Positions 1 to 11,215 of a DNA stretch of 64,000 nt are shown here, piece after piece. The notes under the pieces were generated by a model. The model had not been told where the DNA came from and ran no database searches. It saw only the letters and a program-made list of their open reading frames with translations. The position numbers were made by a program, and so were the translations under genes. The stretch is from Ascarosepion bandense. Lineage: Eukaryota; Mollusca; Cephalopoda; Sepiida; Sepiidae. The stretch spans positions 1,707,501 through 1,771,500 of the forward strand of contig JBBBDQ010001454.1 in NCBI GenBank assembly GCA_037127315.1. The letters run 5' to 3'. Positions within the stretch are counted from its first letter, which is position 1. Each line of letters opens with the position of its first letter.

Positions 1-19
1 GCACTCCTGATTTTTCAAA

Positions 20-620
20 ACAATATTTTCTTTTAAGTTCTGCCGGCGTTGCGTCGTTCAATATAAAATACACTTCTGGGTGAAATTATACACCGTAGTG
101 AGAGAATATATAACGCTCTCTCAATTCCTGTTCTGTCATCCATTTATACAAGTTCTTTAGATATGTTGCTTGTTGTTTTCCCCTTTTGCTTTTTCTTTGT
201 ATATGTCCTGTGAGTATAACATTTTCCGAGCATTCTTTCCTTATTATTCGCCTAAGATCTTTAATTGTCTTTTTCTAGTATTAAATTAGAAGTGTCCGTA
301 TTGCTTTCATTTTTCTTAAAAATTTCTCATTTCTTACATATTTCATCTGTGCTATTCTCAGCATCCTTCTATAAAACCACATCTATTACATTAAGACCTC
401 TTTTCATCTGTGAGAAAATTGTCAAATATTCATTATGGTAGATAAGGATTTATATTACATGGCAGTTCAGCGCAACTTTCTTTGTTTCTAACGAAAATTT
501 ACAGTATCTTAATACTTTGATTTACTTTTGGATGACATCACTTTCTATTCCAGTATGTCTTCGTATTTTGATGTGACATTTTTGTTCTCTTAAACTCTCT
601 CCAGACAGTTTAAACCTGAA
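20..620 (-). pseudogene. RTE-type LINE, C-terminal reverse-transcriptase tail (decayed)
   Basis: Read on the minus strand this is the last part of an RTE-type LINE polyprotein. It has a degraded FYRRMLRI block, then a RRIIRKE-ENVILTGHI block, then KRGKQQATYLKNLYKWM and a tail running to the left window edge. The same order of blocks is seen in the much better copy at 41450-43025. RTE elements encode an endonuclease plus reverse transcriptase, and this C-terminal part follows the catalytic core. Several frameshifts and stops interrupt it, so it is a 5'-truncated dead insertion. Family assignment rests on recalled similarity to RTE/BovB-like C-termini. Confidence 0.6.
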
Positions 621-739
621 ATGCTTGGCTTTCGTATCTCGCATCATGGGCTGTTTTCTATTGCTGGTAAACATACACCCAATCTTCTAACAATTTATAG
701 ACAAAGCTTTCATGCCACTTTTATTTACAACGTTGTTTC

Positions 740-1600
740 GAAGTTCTTGCACCTTCTGGTATAAAGGTATAATATTCTTCTTTTACGTTCCGTGTCCCTT
801 CAGAACGTAGGCAATCATGGACCTTCACATCTTCCTGTGCATTGTAGATCTTAATACATTTTGTCTTGTTATTTCTATCAAATCCTGCTCAGCCATCTAT
901 TTGTTTAAGCTCATGAAAGATGAAAAACGCCGTTTTCCTCTGTCTTACGTTTCTTCTTATCCGTCCTATGAGTATCAGATTCTCTAAGCCCTCCTTCCTC
1001 ATTACGTGTCCTAGAAACTTCAACTGTTTCTTCTTGATGTTTTGTTTCCATTTTTTCCAAAGCCTCGTCGTTGCTAACATATTTGGACCATGGCATCATC
1101 AGCACCCTTCTATAAGTACCGTTTCTGTTGCTACTAGTCTTTCTTTCATCTTTAAAAAGATTGTCCAACAGTTGCTGCCATACAGGAGGACAGACATCAC
1201 ATAACAGTTCAGTAATCATTGTTTTGTTTCTAATAAAATTTTCCTGTTTCAGAATTCTTTACGCAGCTTTTTGAATGCGTCCTTGGCTATCCGAATCCGC
1301 TTTCGAAGTTCAGTGTCGCATTTTCCATTCTCTGTTCCCAGGGATTTCAATTTCTGTACCTGCTTGATTTTAGTATTTCTAAGCTGTAGTTGACATTTTG
1401 CATTCCCCTGTTTGTTAATGACCATGCATTTTGTTTCTTGTAGTTTATGTTCAGAAATCCTTATGACGGCCAGAGAATTGATGTTTTGCATACTCCGCCA
1501 CTAACGTCTACTGGATTTAGAATTTAATCCAGTTTGAGTAGATCTCTTTTCTTTTCTTCTCTATTATTCGGTGTAACTCACTGTGCTACTAATATTTTTG
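740..1600 (-). pseudogene. RTE-type LINE, 3' part (decayed, 5'-truncated)
   Basis: On the minus strand a frame at 1249-1491 carries KCMVINKQGNAKCQLQLRN, which lies just after the YADD catalytic box in this family. Frames at 911-1219 and 889-1080 carry degraded versions of the joint region and KQLKFLGHVMRKEGLENLIL. The terminal noncoding block near 780-830, with the aacgtaggcaatcatgg word, matches the 3' end seen at 14120-14160 and 43000-43020. The copy therefore begins after the polymerase active site and runs to the LINE 3' end. Frameshifts separate the blocks, so no protein is expected. It lies directly beside another copy at 20-620 in the same orientation. Confidence 0.7.
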
Positions 1601-1660
1601 TGATGATGGAAGATGTCCTATACGAGCCTCATTAATCACAAAATTATTGGTAGCAAAATA

Positions 1661-1968
1661 CTACATCAGTAAGTCAGTTAAATGCCATACGTGATACACG
1701 CTTGGGCGGTCATGTCTCGAAAGCGACATGACTGACTGCGCAGAAGTAGGTTGCCATTACTTTTTGTGTTAAACTGGTTGCAAGCAAAGGCTACAGAACC
1801 CAATCTGTCCTGTTATTTAATCCATAACTGAAAGGGAAAAGACAGATTAATACCTTCCCAAGGGTATTTGCGCGTAAGTGAATGCAAGATATTCAACTGG
1901 AATTTGTACTCAACTCACCGATTTCTTGTTCCGAGTCGATATCCACTGCACTACAACACACATCCATC
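1661..1968 (-). mobile_element. SINE family A (tRNA-derived), near full length
   Basis: The minus strand begins with an RNA polymerase III A-box-like TAGTGCAGTGG and a weak B box about 40 nt later. The body follows (the AACCCAATCTGTCCTG region when read on plus) and it ends in a CAGT-type tail. Thirteen copies or fragments of this family are recognisable in the window. The CATGTCTCGAAAGCGACATG stem-loop is at 1711-1730. Confidence 0.75.
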
Positions 1969-2039
1969 AATAATACATACTGGAAGTTATCATTAATTTT
2001 ACTATGTTTCGTGTCCTGTTTTTTTTAACGTATGCTGTC

Positions 2040-2830
2040 AAATATGACAACAATCTATAACTATATATATATAAGGCAATCTGTGAGTCTGTGCGTGACT
2101 GTTCCCTATGTACGTCTACATTTTTTAAGCTACGCCATTCAAACTTTCTAGGGACACATATCTATAGGGAAGCCAGGTCGACACATGCTTTTTGAGTTTA
2201 AGTTCAGCCATTTTCCCTTCCGCACTTTTTGGCCAATGGAGCCAATTGTTTACATTTGCTCCGTAAAACATCTAAGATCTAAGATGGTTGCTAAATTACG
2301 TCACAGAGATCAAATCACACGTGTCAAACGCGAGTAAAATATTTTTATTAAAAAAGTGAGCCTTTATATTTAATCTTTATTCTGACGTTTTAAAAATTCA
2401 TTTGGTCAAAAAATGTGACTATTTTTCTCCGTAATTTTGAAACAAAAGAAATATTTTAAAAAAAGAAGTGTTTTTTCAAACAAAATCAAAATAGAGTGTA
2501 ATAGTTTTTATATTTCTAATTTCAGTAAAACAAAATAAATAATTTTTATTTTTATGCTAAATTCATTTAGTCAACAAAAAATGTAAATATTTTCCCCCGT
2601 AATTTTGAAACAAAAACTAACGCAATGTTGTTTACAATGTCACACAAAATATCAATGCTGAAATATCAGCTCTCCTTTCCAACTTTCAATAAGTGATTTC
2701 CATCTACATTGGCATGTTCTACTACTAAAAAGAGTTTCACGGGCAACTCCGGGCTATGATGCTACTCTACAATATCTAAGAAAATTTTTATCGGAAAGTT
2801 ATTGAAAAAAAATGTACACTGTTCCTTAAA
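2040..2830. other. AT-rich repeat-like stretch with an internal duplication
   Basis: No gene is seen. It opens with a short (TA)n and a CTGTGAGTCTGTGCGTGACTG word. A block around 2395-2455 (ctccgtaattttgaaacaaa) recurs at about 2560-2620, spaced by roughly 165 bp, which indicates a local duplication. The composition and duplication suggest a decayed transposable element that I cannot classify. Confidence 0.35.
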
Positions 2831-3179
2831 TACCTTAAATCAGTGGTTTCCATTTTTTTCTCAGGGCCGCATTTTCGGAATGAAAATTTGCTTGCGTCTC
2901 GGCACATTTTTGCGATAAAAAGCTAATTTAAAAATAAAAAGCAATAATTGAGTTAAAGGGAGATAACCGCGGTTTCGAAGTCAGAGCATTATCATTAACT
3001 CTGCCTTTAATTTGCGGACCGTAGTTACTATATTCTTAATACTTGATATCATGCAAAAATATCACAATGATAAAATCGATCAATAATTATTTATAATCAG
3101 ATATCTCCAAATAATTTGATAGAGTGTGGCATGCTGGCCTTCTACGCAAGCTATAAGGCTATGGTATAACTGGGCACTT

Positions 3180-4410
3180 GTTTGACCTAATCTAGTCGTT
3201 CTTTCAATGAAGGCAGTATTGAATGGACATTCTTTCAGATACTATCATGCGAACGCGGGTGTCCGTTAAGGCTCTATTGTAGGTCCTATGCTTTTTCTGA
3301 TCCTCATCAACGACCTCCCTGATGTAATCAGATCCCAAGTAGGCATCTATGCTGACGACGCAACCATTTACACCCGTCTCGATAAGAAATCTGCTGAGTC
3401 TGACAAAGCAAACTTCGCTGCTGATTTTGAAAATGCCATCCAATCTGTGGTGGACTGGGGTAAGAAATGGCTCGTAAATTTTAATGCTTCCAAAAAAAGC
3501 CGCTATCCTTTAACAACCATAGACAACCGCTCCTATCCCCCATCAGCGTGGTTTAGGCTAGTCTCTCTAAAAGCAAAACACTGCGCGTCCTAGGCTTAAA
3601 TCTATTAGTCGACCTCCAGTGGAATGACTACATTGAATCCATAGCTAAATGTGCTGCTAAGAGGGTTGGTTCTCTGTGTAGAGCCAGGAAGTTTTTCTCG
3701 TCTGAATCCATCTTGCATAGATATAAATATACATTTCGCCCATTGAATAATGCTGCCATATCTCGGTGTTCTTGACAAAATCTAATGGAGAATCTGCAAT
3801 GTACTTGATCCCGACCTGGTAGCTCAACTCTAGTCACTTTCTCACCGACGTAATGTGGCTTCCCTTTGTGTCTTCTGCAAATAGTTTCACGGTTTCTGCT
3901 CCGATGAGCTTAGATCCCTGGTACCCTCCTCCATGAATTTACTCGAGCTACTTGACTAGTAACTAGGTCTCATCCTTTTACAGTGAAACCAATCAAATGT
4001 AACTCAATTTCTACTCTAACAGCTTCTTTACTCGCACTTCCCACCTGTGGAATTATCCTCCATATACTTTGCTTCCCTGACAGCTACAATCAAGAATTTA
4101 AATGCAGTGTCAATTAATTGCTTCCCTGACAGCTACATACAAGAATTTAAATGCAGTGTCAATTAATGTCTCTTATCGCCTTGACTCGCATCCTTTTCCT
4201 GACAACCCTTGTATCATGTTCTTCTCCCTTTCAACTCTACTCTCATACAGCCCTCTTCACACCTGTATTCTCATCCTTTTCTTTCTCATTCTCTGACTCC
4301 CCTGTAACTTGTTTTTCTTTCTTATCACTCACATCTTATGTAAGCTTCTGTGAACCAGTAGTAGTTCAGCCTTGCTTGGGGTGAAATTTTTTAATAGTGT
4401 TTCTAAATCT
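3180..4410 (+). pseudogene. Jockey/CR1-type LINE, reverse transcriptase to 3' end (decayed)
   Basis: The frame at 3288-3593 reads LILINDLPDVIRSQVGIYAD followed by D-TIY. This is the reverse-transcriptase region that holds the YADD active-site box, with both catalytic aspartates kept. About 100 nt upstream, other frames give MKAVLNGHS and YYHANAG, the preceding motif block. Downstream, broken frames give DPDLVAQL, LSHRRNVASLC and FKCSVN-like pieces that recur in the copy at 52405-53745. The 3' end carries the CCTTGCTTGGGGTGAAA word shared by copies at 37050, 44650 and 53680. A block of about 48 bp near the 3' end is duplicated at 4074-4170. The 5' half, including the endonuclease, is absent. 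Subfamily is inferred from the NDLPD...YADD context. Confidence 0.75.
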
Positions 4411-4419
4411 TTGATTGTC

Positions 4420-5265
4420 TTTTAATCATCCCACCTCGCCTGTTTTTCTCTTTCGCCGCATGTATGATACGCATTGTATCGTTTGGGAAAATTACCTTAA
4501 ATTGACACATATTCGCTTTTGGCGCCCTATATTTACAGAAAATCGTTATCTAGGCTTCTGGTCCTATACTTTTGTGGATACTGTACATCCCAGAAAAGAA
4601 TTATAAATGAGTTAAATGTAAAATGTAAATTCTTTTCGGGAATTTCAGTTCTTTACTGCAGATCAAATTTTCTAAATGCAAGTCCGTTAATTTTTCTCCT
4701 AAGTACAATTAACATTATTAAAGTTCTATAGTTGAACTGAAAACCTGTAAAGTGCACAGTAACAAACAACATGTGGCCGCTTAGCTCTACTGTGCGAGTT
4801 CATTGTAAATTCATTTTAAAAAACAAGAAAATCATACGTCGAACAATATTTAAAAAGGCGGTAGTGTAGAGAGGACAAAGAAAAAATAAAATATTGAAAA
4901 AAGAATTAAAAGCATTTAAAAGTAAAAAAAATACATAAAAACCCGCTTAAGTGATGGTTCTCAATCTGATGTCGCTAACCAAGTCCTAAGATGAATGAAT
5001 TCGCTCTTCATACTGGATTTGTACGAAGCTCAACCGAACCTTGTAAATAACTAATGACACTTCGAGTTTGCTATTTTTTCAACTTAGTCTATATTAAAAG
5101 AGGTAAAGTAAGTAGAGAGATTTTTCACGTGATTGAAATAATCACGTGTGAATAACAATGCATAGTGTTTCCACCTCAGAATATTGAGTGCTGATTTTCT
5201 AGGCAAGCGATCTTCCCACACTTGGAATATTGGTTTAATTTTTCTCAATTGACTTGGATCTTTCT
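4420..5265. other. No gene recognised
   Basis: AT-rich sequence with short chance frames only. I see no domain, RNA or clear repeat. Confidence 0.4.
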
Positions 5266-5282
5266 TAAGCTGTCTAAATTCA

Positions 5283-5332
5283 TGGGATGGCAACCAACTG
5301 CAAGAAAATCTGCCTAGTCAGTCATGGATCGA
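5283..5332 (+). mobile_element. SINE family A, 3' fragment
   Basis: The words GGCAACCAACTGCAAGAAAA and CTAGTCAGTCATGGATCGAA correspond to the last third of SINE A as seen at 5980-6040. The head is missing. Confidence 0.45.
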
Positions 5333-5766
5333 ATGGTTTATATCGAGATCTGAACTGGAATGTTCGATTGTTTAGAGTTAACATGATTTAAAATCGGACA
5401 ATATCATCATCTGTATTGTTACTATCCAAAATACGTCCTTTAGGTGGGCTATCGCTATGTGGTGAGAATAAGGAAGAAAGAATTGCTTGTGAACTTGGTG
5501 GCACAGTAATTGTGTGTTCTGTCCCCGGCCCTGGTAGTAAAGGTTCAATGGAAACCGAACGACGAATAACAGCAGAACTAAAGAAAAGATATCGTCAGAT
5601 ATTGATAGTAGAACGAGAACGATCTATGCCGCAGATGAAATAAAGTGTTTATTTCGAAATTCTTTGAAGGTTGCACGGGTCAACATGTTCCAGAAGAAAG
5701 CCAGAAGATGAAACGATACAAACGTTGGGATAATAACAATTATGTAAATAAGCTAATTAAATACTG

Positions 5767-6071
5767 GATGTGCTTTGCGATGCAGTGGAGATCGGATCGG
5801 AACGAGAAATCGAAAAGCCGAGTTCGAATTCCAGTTGAATTTGTTGTATTCATTTACGCACCAATACCCTTAGGAAAGGTATTAATCCGTCTCTTCCCTT
5901 CAGCTATGGGTCAAATAACAGGGCAGATTGGACTCAATAGCTTTGGTTGGCAACCATCTGCCGCACAAAGTAATGACAATCTACTGCGTGAAAACCTTCT
6001 GCCCAGTCAGTTATGTCTCGAAAGAGACATGATCGCTCAAGCGTATATCACGTATGGCACTTAACTGACTG
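5767..6071 (+). mobile_element. SINE family A (tRNA-derived), near full length
   Basis: The head has a degraded A box (GCGATGCAGTGG) and a B-box-like GAGTTCGAATTCC about 40 nt downstream. The body is well conserved, and the tail reads CACGTATGGCACTTAACTGA. The stem-loop ATGTCTC-GAAA-GAGACAT lies near 6024-6042. The open frame at 5645-6064 runs through this SINE and is not a gene. Confidence 0.8.
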
Positions 6072-6089
6072 AAATACTGAATGTGCATT

Positions 6090-6395
6090 TTAATGTATTT
6101 GATATCAGCTTGGAATGAGAGCCGAATTCCAATTGAATACGTTGCATTCACTTACGCACAAATACCCTTGGGAAAGGTATTAATTCATATCCTCTTCCCT
6201 CATCTATGGACTGAATAGCAGAACAGATTGGGTTCTGCAATCTTCAGAAGCAGGACAGATTGAATTCTATAGCCTTATCAGAAAGAAATGTCAATCAACT
6301 GCGAGAAAATCTTCTGCCTAGTAAGTAATGAATCGAAAGAGGCATGATCATCATATAAGATATCACGAATGGCAATTAACTGACTAACTGACTTA
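6090..6395 (+). mobile_element. SINE family A, second tandem copy
   Basis: This copy starts about 20 bp after the previous one and lacks a clear A box. It contains an internal partial duplication: the GGACAGATTG-type segment appears twice (about 6215-6235 and 6248-6268). It ends with CTGACTAACTGACT, the family tail. Confidence 0.7.
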
Positions 6396-6399
6396 AATA

Positions 6400-7145
6400 A
6401 GGAAAGCAGGAAAAATAAAGGATAAAGACAATCAACAGTAATAGAAACAAGAAAAGATGAAAAGATTTAAGAAAATTCTGGAACGTATTAACTTCCATTA
6501 CATTCTGAACTTGAATGACCGATTCTTTAGAGCTATGATAAGCAACCCGCAAGCTTTATTCAAATTTAGTCTTTTTTACGCCACACTAACTGTAGTGCAG
6601 TAAAAAATCGATCTGGATGTTGAGATATAAAAACAGCAAAAAACTGAAACGAAAGTTGGTCGAAAACGTGACAATCACAATGCTTCATCTAAAGCAAACA
6701 ATTCAAATAAGAATAGAGAAGTTTCAGAAGATGAGGGAGAAGGAAAAGAAGGAAAAGAAGGAAAAGATGAGAAATAAAAAAGGAAAGTGGTTTAAAAAGA
6801 AAACTACAGAAGAAAAAAAACTGAGCAAAAATTTAAAAAAGAAAAATAAGAAGCAAAGGAACAGCCGTGTATTAGAATTTAAAGATTAACAGCATTTACA
6901 ATATTTGCCCTTAAAATGAAAGGCATTCAAAGAGGTTTGATGAAAACAATAATGAAAAAGAAAAAATCAGATCAGCGTGAAGGCGCCAAAAAGGAATAGT
7001 GTGAAAAGAGAAAAACAATGTCTTAGTGACACGACCTTCCCTGATCAGAATAAATGATGAACAAATATTCATATAATTAATAGTTTTTATTAAACAAAAC
7101 AGACATAGTAATTGCGATTTTAAGACAGAATCAATTCTTCGGAAA
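6400..7145. other. No gene recognised; purine- and lysine-codon-rich stretch
   Basis: The frame at 6617-6889 encodes a highly lysine/glutamate-rich peptide because of an A/G-rich tract, which is low complexity rather than a protein family. The rest shows nothing I can identify. Confidence 0.4.
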
Positions 7146-7149
7146 ATAG

Positions 7150-7465
7150 TTACATTTCTAAAAGCGCTTATGTGGTTTTCCAGAAGGATGCTGAGGATAC
7201 CATTGACTGAACATGTGAGTAACGAAAATTTTTTAGAGAGGATGGAAACGAAAAGGAAACTTGTACTTAACAGCTGAAGTTTCTGGTACACATAATGAGG
7301 AAGGAGGGCGTGGAGAATCTAACACTCACAGAACGGATAAAGGGAAAGAGAGACAGAAGAAAGCAACGCGAAACATACTTGATGGGCTTGAGCAAGTAAA
7401 TGGCGGAGCAGGATTTGGGGGGAATGCGAAAATGAAAAGTGTTAAGAGCAACAAGGGATAAGGGT
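7150..7465 (+). pseudogene. RTE-type LINE, C-terminal fragment
   Basis: Plus-strand frames read FSRRMLRIPLTEHVSNENFL and ERMETKRKLVL. After a frameshift come HNEEGG-ES-THRTDK and a degraded DGLEQVNGG end. These match, block by block, the FYRKILRITWTDHVTNNE and IETRRKLIL region of the copy at 42515-42871. The fragment begins after the catalytic core and stops before the usual 3' terminal word. At least two frameshifts are present. Confidence 0.65.
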
Positions 7466-7587
7466 ATGTGGAGGACAATGATCATCTATATCCTGAACAA
7501 ACACGGCACACAAAAGAAGATCTAGTAACGTCACGCTTCTACACTGACTCTACTACCACTGGTTACCCTATGATATATCCCGGAAAG

Positions 7588-7614
7588 ATATATATATATA
7601 TATATATATATATT
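7588..7614. repeat. (TA)n microsatellite
   Basis: About 13 uninterrupted TA units. Confidence 0.9.
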
Positions 7615-7619
7615 ATTCG

Positions 7620-8030
7620 AAGTAGCTAAGCGGTTTTTGCAAATGTAACCGGGTAGGACAATCTAACAAGTAGCCGTAATGGACCGGTACTCGTCGTAGT
7701 CATATGCAGTATGCTTAGGCGTAGGCTTATGCAATAGACGTAGTCCTAGGCGTTTCCGTCTTAGTCTGTATTTATGGCTGACACCAGCCAATCATATTAT
7801 TGTGAGGGGAAACCAAGGTGTATGCATAGTCATTACATCACTCTATAACACACAGGCTGAATAACAAGAATAAAAGAAAGTAAAATAATAGGAAAATACT
7901 GAAATTACAATAAAAATAAAGAAGCACTGAATTTTGTAGGCGGGATTTAGTCAATGTTATAGTATTTATGTGTATATGTGTTCACGAATTTCGCTTTTGG
8001 ACAAATAGTAGAAGTTATAAATATTTTTAT
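7620..8030. other. No gene recognised
   Basis: Around 7690-7770 there is a run of TAG/TAGGCGTA-like words that looks like degenerate short repetition. Nothing else is recognisable. Confidence 0.35.
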
Positions 8031-8033
8031 TTT

Positions 8034-8037
8034 TCTA

Positions 8038-8069
<32 letters not shown>

Positions 8070-8245
8070 GTTACATCGAATGGTGTGTAGGGCAGAACAA
8101 AGCTTCTCCACCTCTGCCAATCTTGGACCAGACTAGTCAATGAACCCCAAGAGTACTGCATGGCTTTCATCTCATTCTTCACCGTACTTCTTTATGTCGT
8201 TCTTGGTCTTCCCCTCTTTCTTTTGTCATCTACATCACCTAGCTA
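8034..8245 (-). pseudogene. LINE 3' end with (CAT)n tail
   Basis: On the minus strand the reading is DDKRKRGRPRTT, then KNEMKAMQYSWGSLTSLVQD, then WQRWRSFVLPYTPF followed by a run of GAT codons. This is the C-terminus of an endonuclease/reverse-transcriptase LINE. The RGRP...W-FV pattern is recalled from invertebrate LINE proteins. The (CAT)n tract at 8038-8068 is the element's own simple-repeat tail. Only about 60 codons remain, with one stop. It is a different LINE family from the RTE copy at 41450-43025, whose tail is AAG-type. Confidence 0.65.
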
Positions 8246-8249
8246 TGGC

Positions 8250-9090
8250 TTAAATAGCAAGGTTGACTATGTTCTCTTGGCTTGAGTTGGAAACCAGTCT
8301 AGAACAAAGAAAACTGAATTCCAAACAAACATCAGGCTATTTTGTCCCAGACAGGCCGCTGCTGCTGTTATGTCGCAGTACGTGTGATGCTCACACAAAC
8401 CTAATCGGTTACGGGAGTCGTGACAGGACGATTTAACGTTTATGACAACAGAATAATGAAGCAATTATGCTATCACCAATCTCTACCTACGGGGTTGATT
8501 TTATTTAACTGACTTCCTCGCAGGATATGACACACTTGTTAAAAATATGGGATAAAAATGACAAAAAAAAAAAAAAAAAGATATGACAAAAATTGGCTTA
8601 TTGGGTTATATCAAGTTTGGATATTCTCTCATCTAAAATGAGGAGAACAGATACCACGCTTTGATCCCGAGTACTGAGTGATTGATTCCGAGTACTGGAG
8701 TGTTTGTCCAAAGCATTTGGCAGAGTTTGAATATAATTTTCAGAGCTTGTATTTAGTTATAAACAACATCATCAGTTTTTTCCCAGCCTGAATTACCAAT
8801 TAAAATCGTGAGAAAAATCTTGACAACAAAAGATTCGCAAATGTTGATGGCAAACACAGAAAAAAATGCGAAAACTCTGGATCAAGGTCAGGAAAAGAAA
8901 ACAGTGAGAAAGACAATGCGTTGATTTATAAACAGCTAGAAAGCTGAGATTTAATAGTAAGTAAGGAAATTTGATTATGTTGGAAGCGGCAGAAAATGTT
9001 ACACAGAAATCCGAAAGCACATTGTAATAATGAAAGATGGCATCCATAAAACTATTACAACTGACGAATTCCATATTAATTACTGAAAGT
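8250..9090. other. No gene recognised
   Basis: A poly(A) run lies at 8562-8580. The sequence is otherwise unremarkable and AT-rich, with chance frames only. Confidence 0.35.
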
Positions 9091-9091
9091 A

Positions 9092-9901
9092 CAGGGTGCG
9101 ATCGGTAAAGGTGCCGCTTTATAGTTTTATTTCACACATGCGCGTTGTTTGCTTATTATTTGTATAAATTGTACAGTATAGTAGGGTCGGTTGGGCACGG
9201 TATGTGAGAAAAAGAAAACCGTGCCGCATTCCAGTCAGCTGTACTGCGTTGCATTCGCGCCACAAGCCCTAATTCGAACATTTCAGAGAGTTTGGGTGTC
9301 AATCTCAGAGCATTGCAGAGGATAAGTGATTAGAAATGTACGACAACTAGGAAAACTCACTTTAATCCAGAATTTATTGGGGAGGATCTGACTCAACACG
9401 GAGATCTACATTGTGTGCCCTAAAAAAGTAGTACTCCTCTGGGTCAAGAGTATGGCTACCGGAAGACTCTATGATTATCAATAGGAATCTGCACCTTGCC
9501 ACACAACCAGGAGAGCCCAGTAATGATTGTCAGACAATTTCTGCGATGACACCACCCCTTACATTCGGCTACATTACTCTTCAGATTGCAACACACTTAA
9601 TTTTTATGTGTCGGGCGCAATTGAACAAGAGTCCCACAAAACCGTCTTGTAACACCAAAGATGAACTGAAGTCAAGAATTTTGGCAGCATTTAGCAAATC
9701 AAACAAAGAAACCACCCAGAAAAAATGCAAAAGCTTCCGAAGTCGTCTAGATGTTTAAGCCAATGGCGATTTTATTTTTATTTACTCTTTATTATTTCAA
9801 GCTATTTTTTGTCATTTTGGTAAATATATCTGTTAAAATAAGATATCAGTGTTATTTTCATTTTTGCATCATTTAGACAACAATTTACCCATCACACCTC
9901 A
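9092..9901 (+). mobile_element. Mariner-like element, internally deleted
   Basis: The left end CAGGGTGCGATCGGTAAAGG follows a TA. The right end, read in reverse, gives a related AGGTGTGATGGGTAAATTG. The terminus at 48630 (ATCGCACCCT) confirms the family end. At roughly 810 bp the element is shorter than a typical 1.3-kb mariner. Only the C-terminal end of a transposase frame is visible inside, so the middle has been lost. Confidence 0.6.
9600..9760 (+). pseudogene. Mariner-like transposase, C-terminal fragment
   Basis: The frame reads AQLNKSPTKPSCNTKDELKS, then RILAAFSKSNKETTQKKC, then KSFRSRLDV. This is the helical C-terminal region that follows the third catalytic aspartate in mariner-like transposases (usual form NKSPHNTKDEL...RFRSRLEA). 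The catalytic DDD core is absent from this copy, so it cannot encode active transposase. The same segment is seen at 48380-48450 (plus) and 50660-50760 (minus), so the family has at least three relics here. Confidence 0.65.
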
Positions 9902-9902
9902 G

Positions 9903-10440
9903 GACATTTTGAAAGAATGCTAAGGTTCTTCTCTAATAAAATGATTTTCATCCAGTACCTAACGAGCAACATGCAGAACGTGAGATGGATCTGAAAAGAC
10001 ATCGAGCAGGTTCCCGTTGTGAAGCATACAAAGTTTCCCTCCTCCATCATGGTCCTTGGCGTAATCTCTAGCGAGGGAGACGTCATGCTTCCGTTCTCCA
10101 TTCAAAAAGGCCCGAGGGTCACCGCTGAGATCTACCAGGAGGTGCTGAGAAGCGTGGTGAAGCCGTAGATGGGCGCCCCTACGTCTTCCAGCAGAACCGC
10201 TCCTGCACACAAGGCCATTGCTCCTCACCAATGGTCGCCGGACTTGTGGCCGTTTCCCTCACCCGACTGCAACCCTCTTGACTATTTCTTATGGAGTATG
10301 ATCAAGGCCAAGACCAAAAAGCAAGCCCACAACACGGAAAGCTGCCACCGTAGAGGTGCTAGCCGCTATGGACAAGGACATTGTCGCTAAAGCGTGTGAC
10401 TCATTTTGCGTCCGCCGCCGCCGGTGGTGGTTACATTAAA
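9903..10440 (+). pseudogene. Mariner-like transposase fragment, different subfamily
   Basis: Plus-strand frames give KFPSSIMVLGVISSEGDVML, IQKGPRVTAEIYQEVLRSVV and KP, then a frameshifted AHKAIAPHQW, then WPFPSPDCNPLDYFLW. The last block contains the third catalytic aspartate (PDCNPLD) of the DD34D mariner class. The second catalytic region (usually FQQDSAPSHKA) survives only as SSSRTAPAHKA in another frame. The fragment is more GC-rich than its neighbours, suggesting a younger or different source. It abuts the preceding element head to tail. No terminal repeat of its own was found. Confidence 0.7.
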
Positions 10441-10449
10441 AAATAATGT

Positions 10450-11005
10450 AACATGTAACGCTAACTGTTGCTAAGTAAACTATCGGGTCTCTGAACATAC
10501 AACTTTTGTTTTTATTGTCTTTCGTTTATTGTTTATTTCGACGCTTCTTCCCTATTGCTTCTTTCTCTCTCTCTCTCTGAGCGTGACAGGATGGTAATAT
10601 ATATATAAAAAGAATGCCAAACCCGTAAAGACGGAGAGGATAACCCAAAAGATATTATCTAATTAATATAATTAATTAGTTAAAAATATAGACCTCGATG
10701 GATTTATTCAATACATTATAAAATATTGAGAGAAAATCTCCATACATAATATATTATATATATATATACACAAATAAATTCGATTTTATCAAGCATACCC
10801 ATAAACGAACATATCCACGGGCTACCCATAAGAAAGGAGGCACAGAAACTCTTGTATCCTTATGTCAGACAAGCTCAACTTAAATCTTTTATGTTTCGTA
10901 TCAGGATCCTTTAGGATAGTTGTACTCGAGGTCGCATTCACCATGAGCGGGTTGAAGCGGCTTCTTCCCTTCATGGGACATTTTGGCTCCTCAAGCGTTC
11001 CTTAG
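10450..11005. other. No gene recognised
   Basis: Holds a short (CT)n near 10563-10580 and small (TA)n tracts. A few G/C-richer words near 10800-10990 look like decayed repeat, but I cannot assign them. Confidence 0.35.
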
Positions 11006-11009
11006 CCGC

Positions 11010-11215
11010 ATGTGGTAGGGAGATTTTCCCGCAGTTGGTTGCCAATTCTTATTACGGTGGACTGGTCGCCAACTAAGGCTATAGAAACCAGTCTGTCTTC
11101 ATACCTTCACCCAGGCTATAAGCACGTTGAATATAATAGATTTGACTAGAATTCGAACTCTGCTCTCCGATTCCTCAGTCTGAGTCACCATACATTACTC
11201 CAACGTACCCCAGTT
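11010..11215 (-). mobile_element. SINE family A, truncated and diverged
   Basis: Minus-strand SINE A body. The plus strand shows GTTGGTTGCCAATTCTTATT, then AAGGCTATAGAAACCAGTCT, then GAATTCGAACTCTGCTCTCC (the B-box side). The 3' tail and stem-loop are missing. Confidence 0.65.

Noticed and set aside
2841..2880. CAGTGGTTTCC with a following GGGCCGC phrase as a hAT transposon tip
   Set aside because: No inverted partner or 8-bp duplication was found nearby.
5416..5643. 75-codon frame with GGLSLCGENKEERIACELGG
   Set aside because: Looks better than most chance frames, but I recognise no family and see no splice or promoter context; not enough to call a gene.
5645..6064. 139-codon plus-strand frame as a gene
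   Set aside because: Most of it is the sense strand of SINE A.
6617..6889. Lysine-rich 90-codon frame
   Set aside because: Low-complexity A/G-rich DNA; no protein family.
8038..8068. CRISPR-like or regulatory repeat
   Set aside because: Plain trinucleotide run forming a LINE tail; no spacers.
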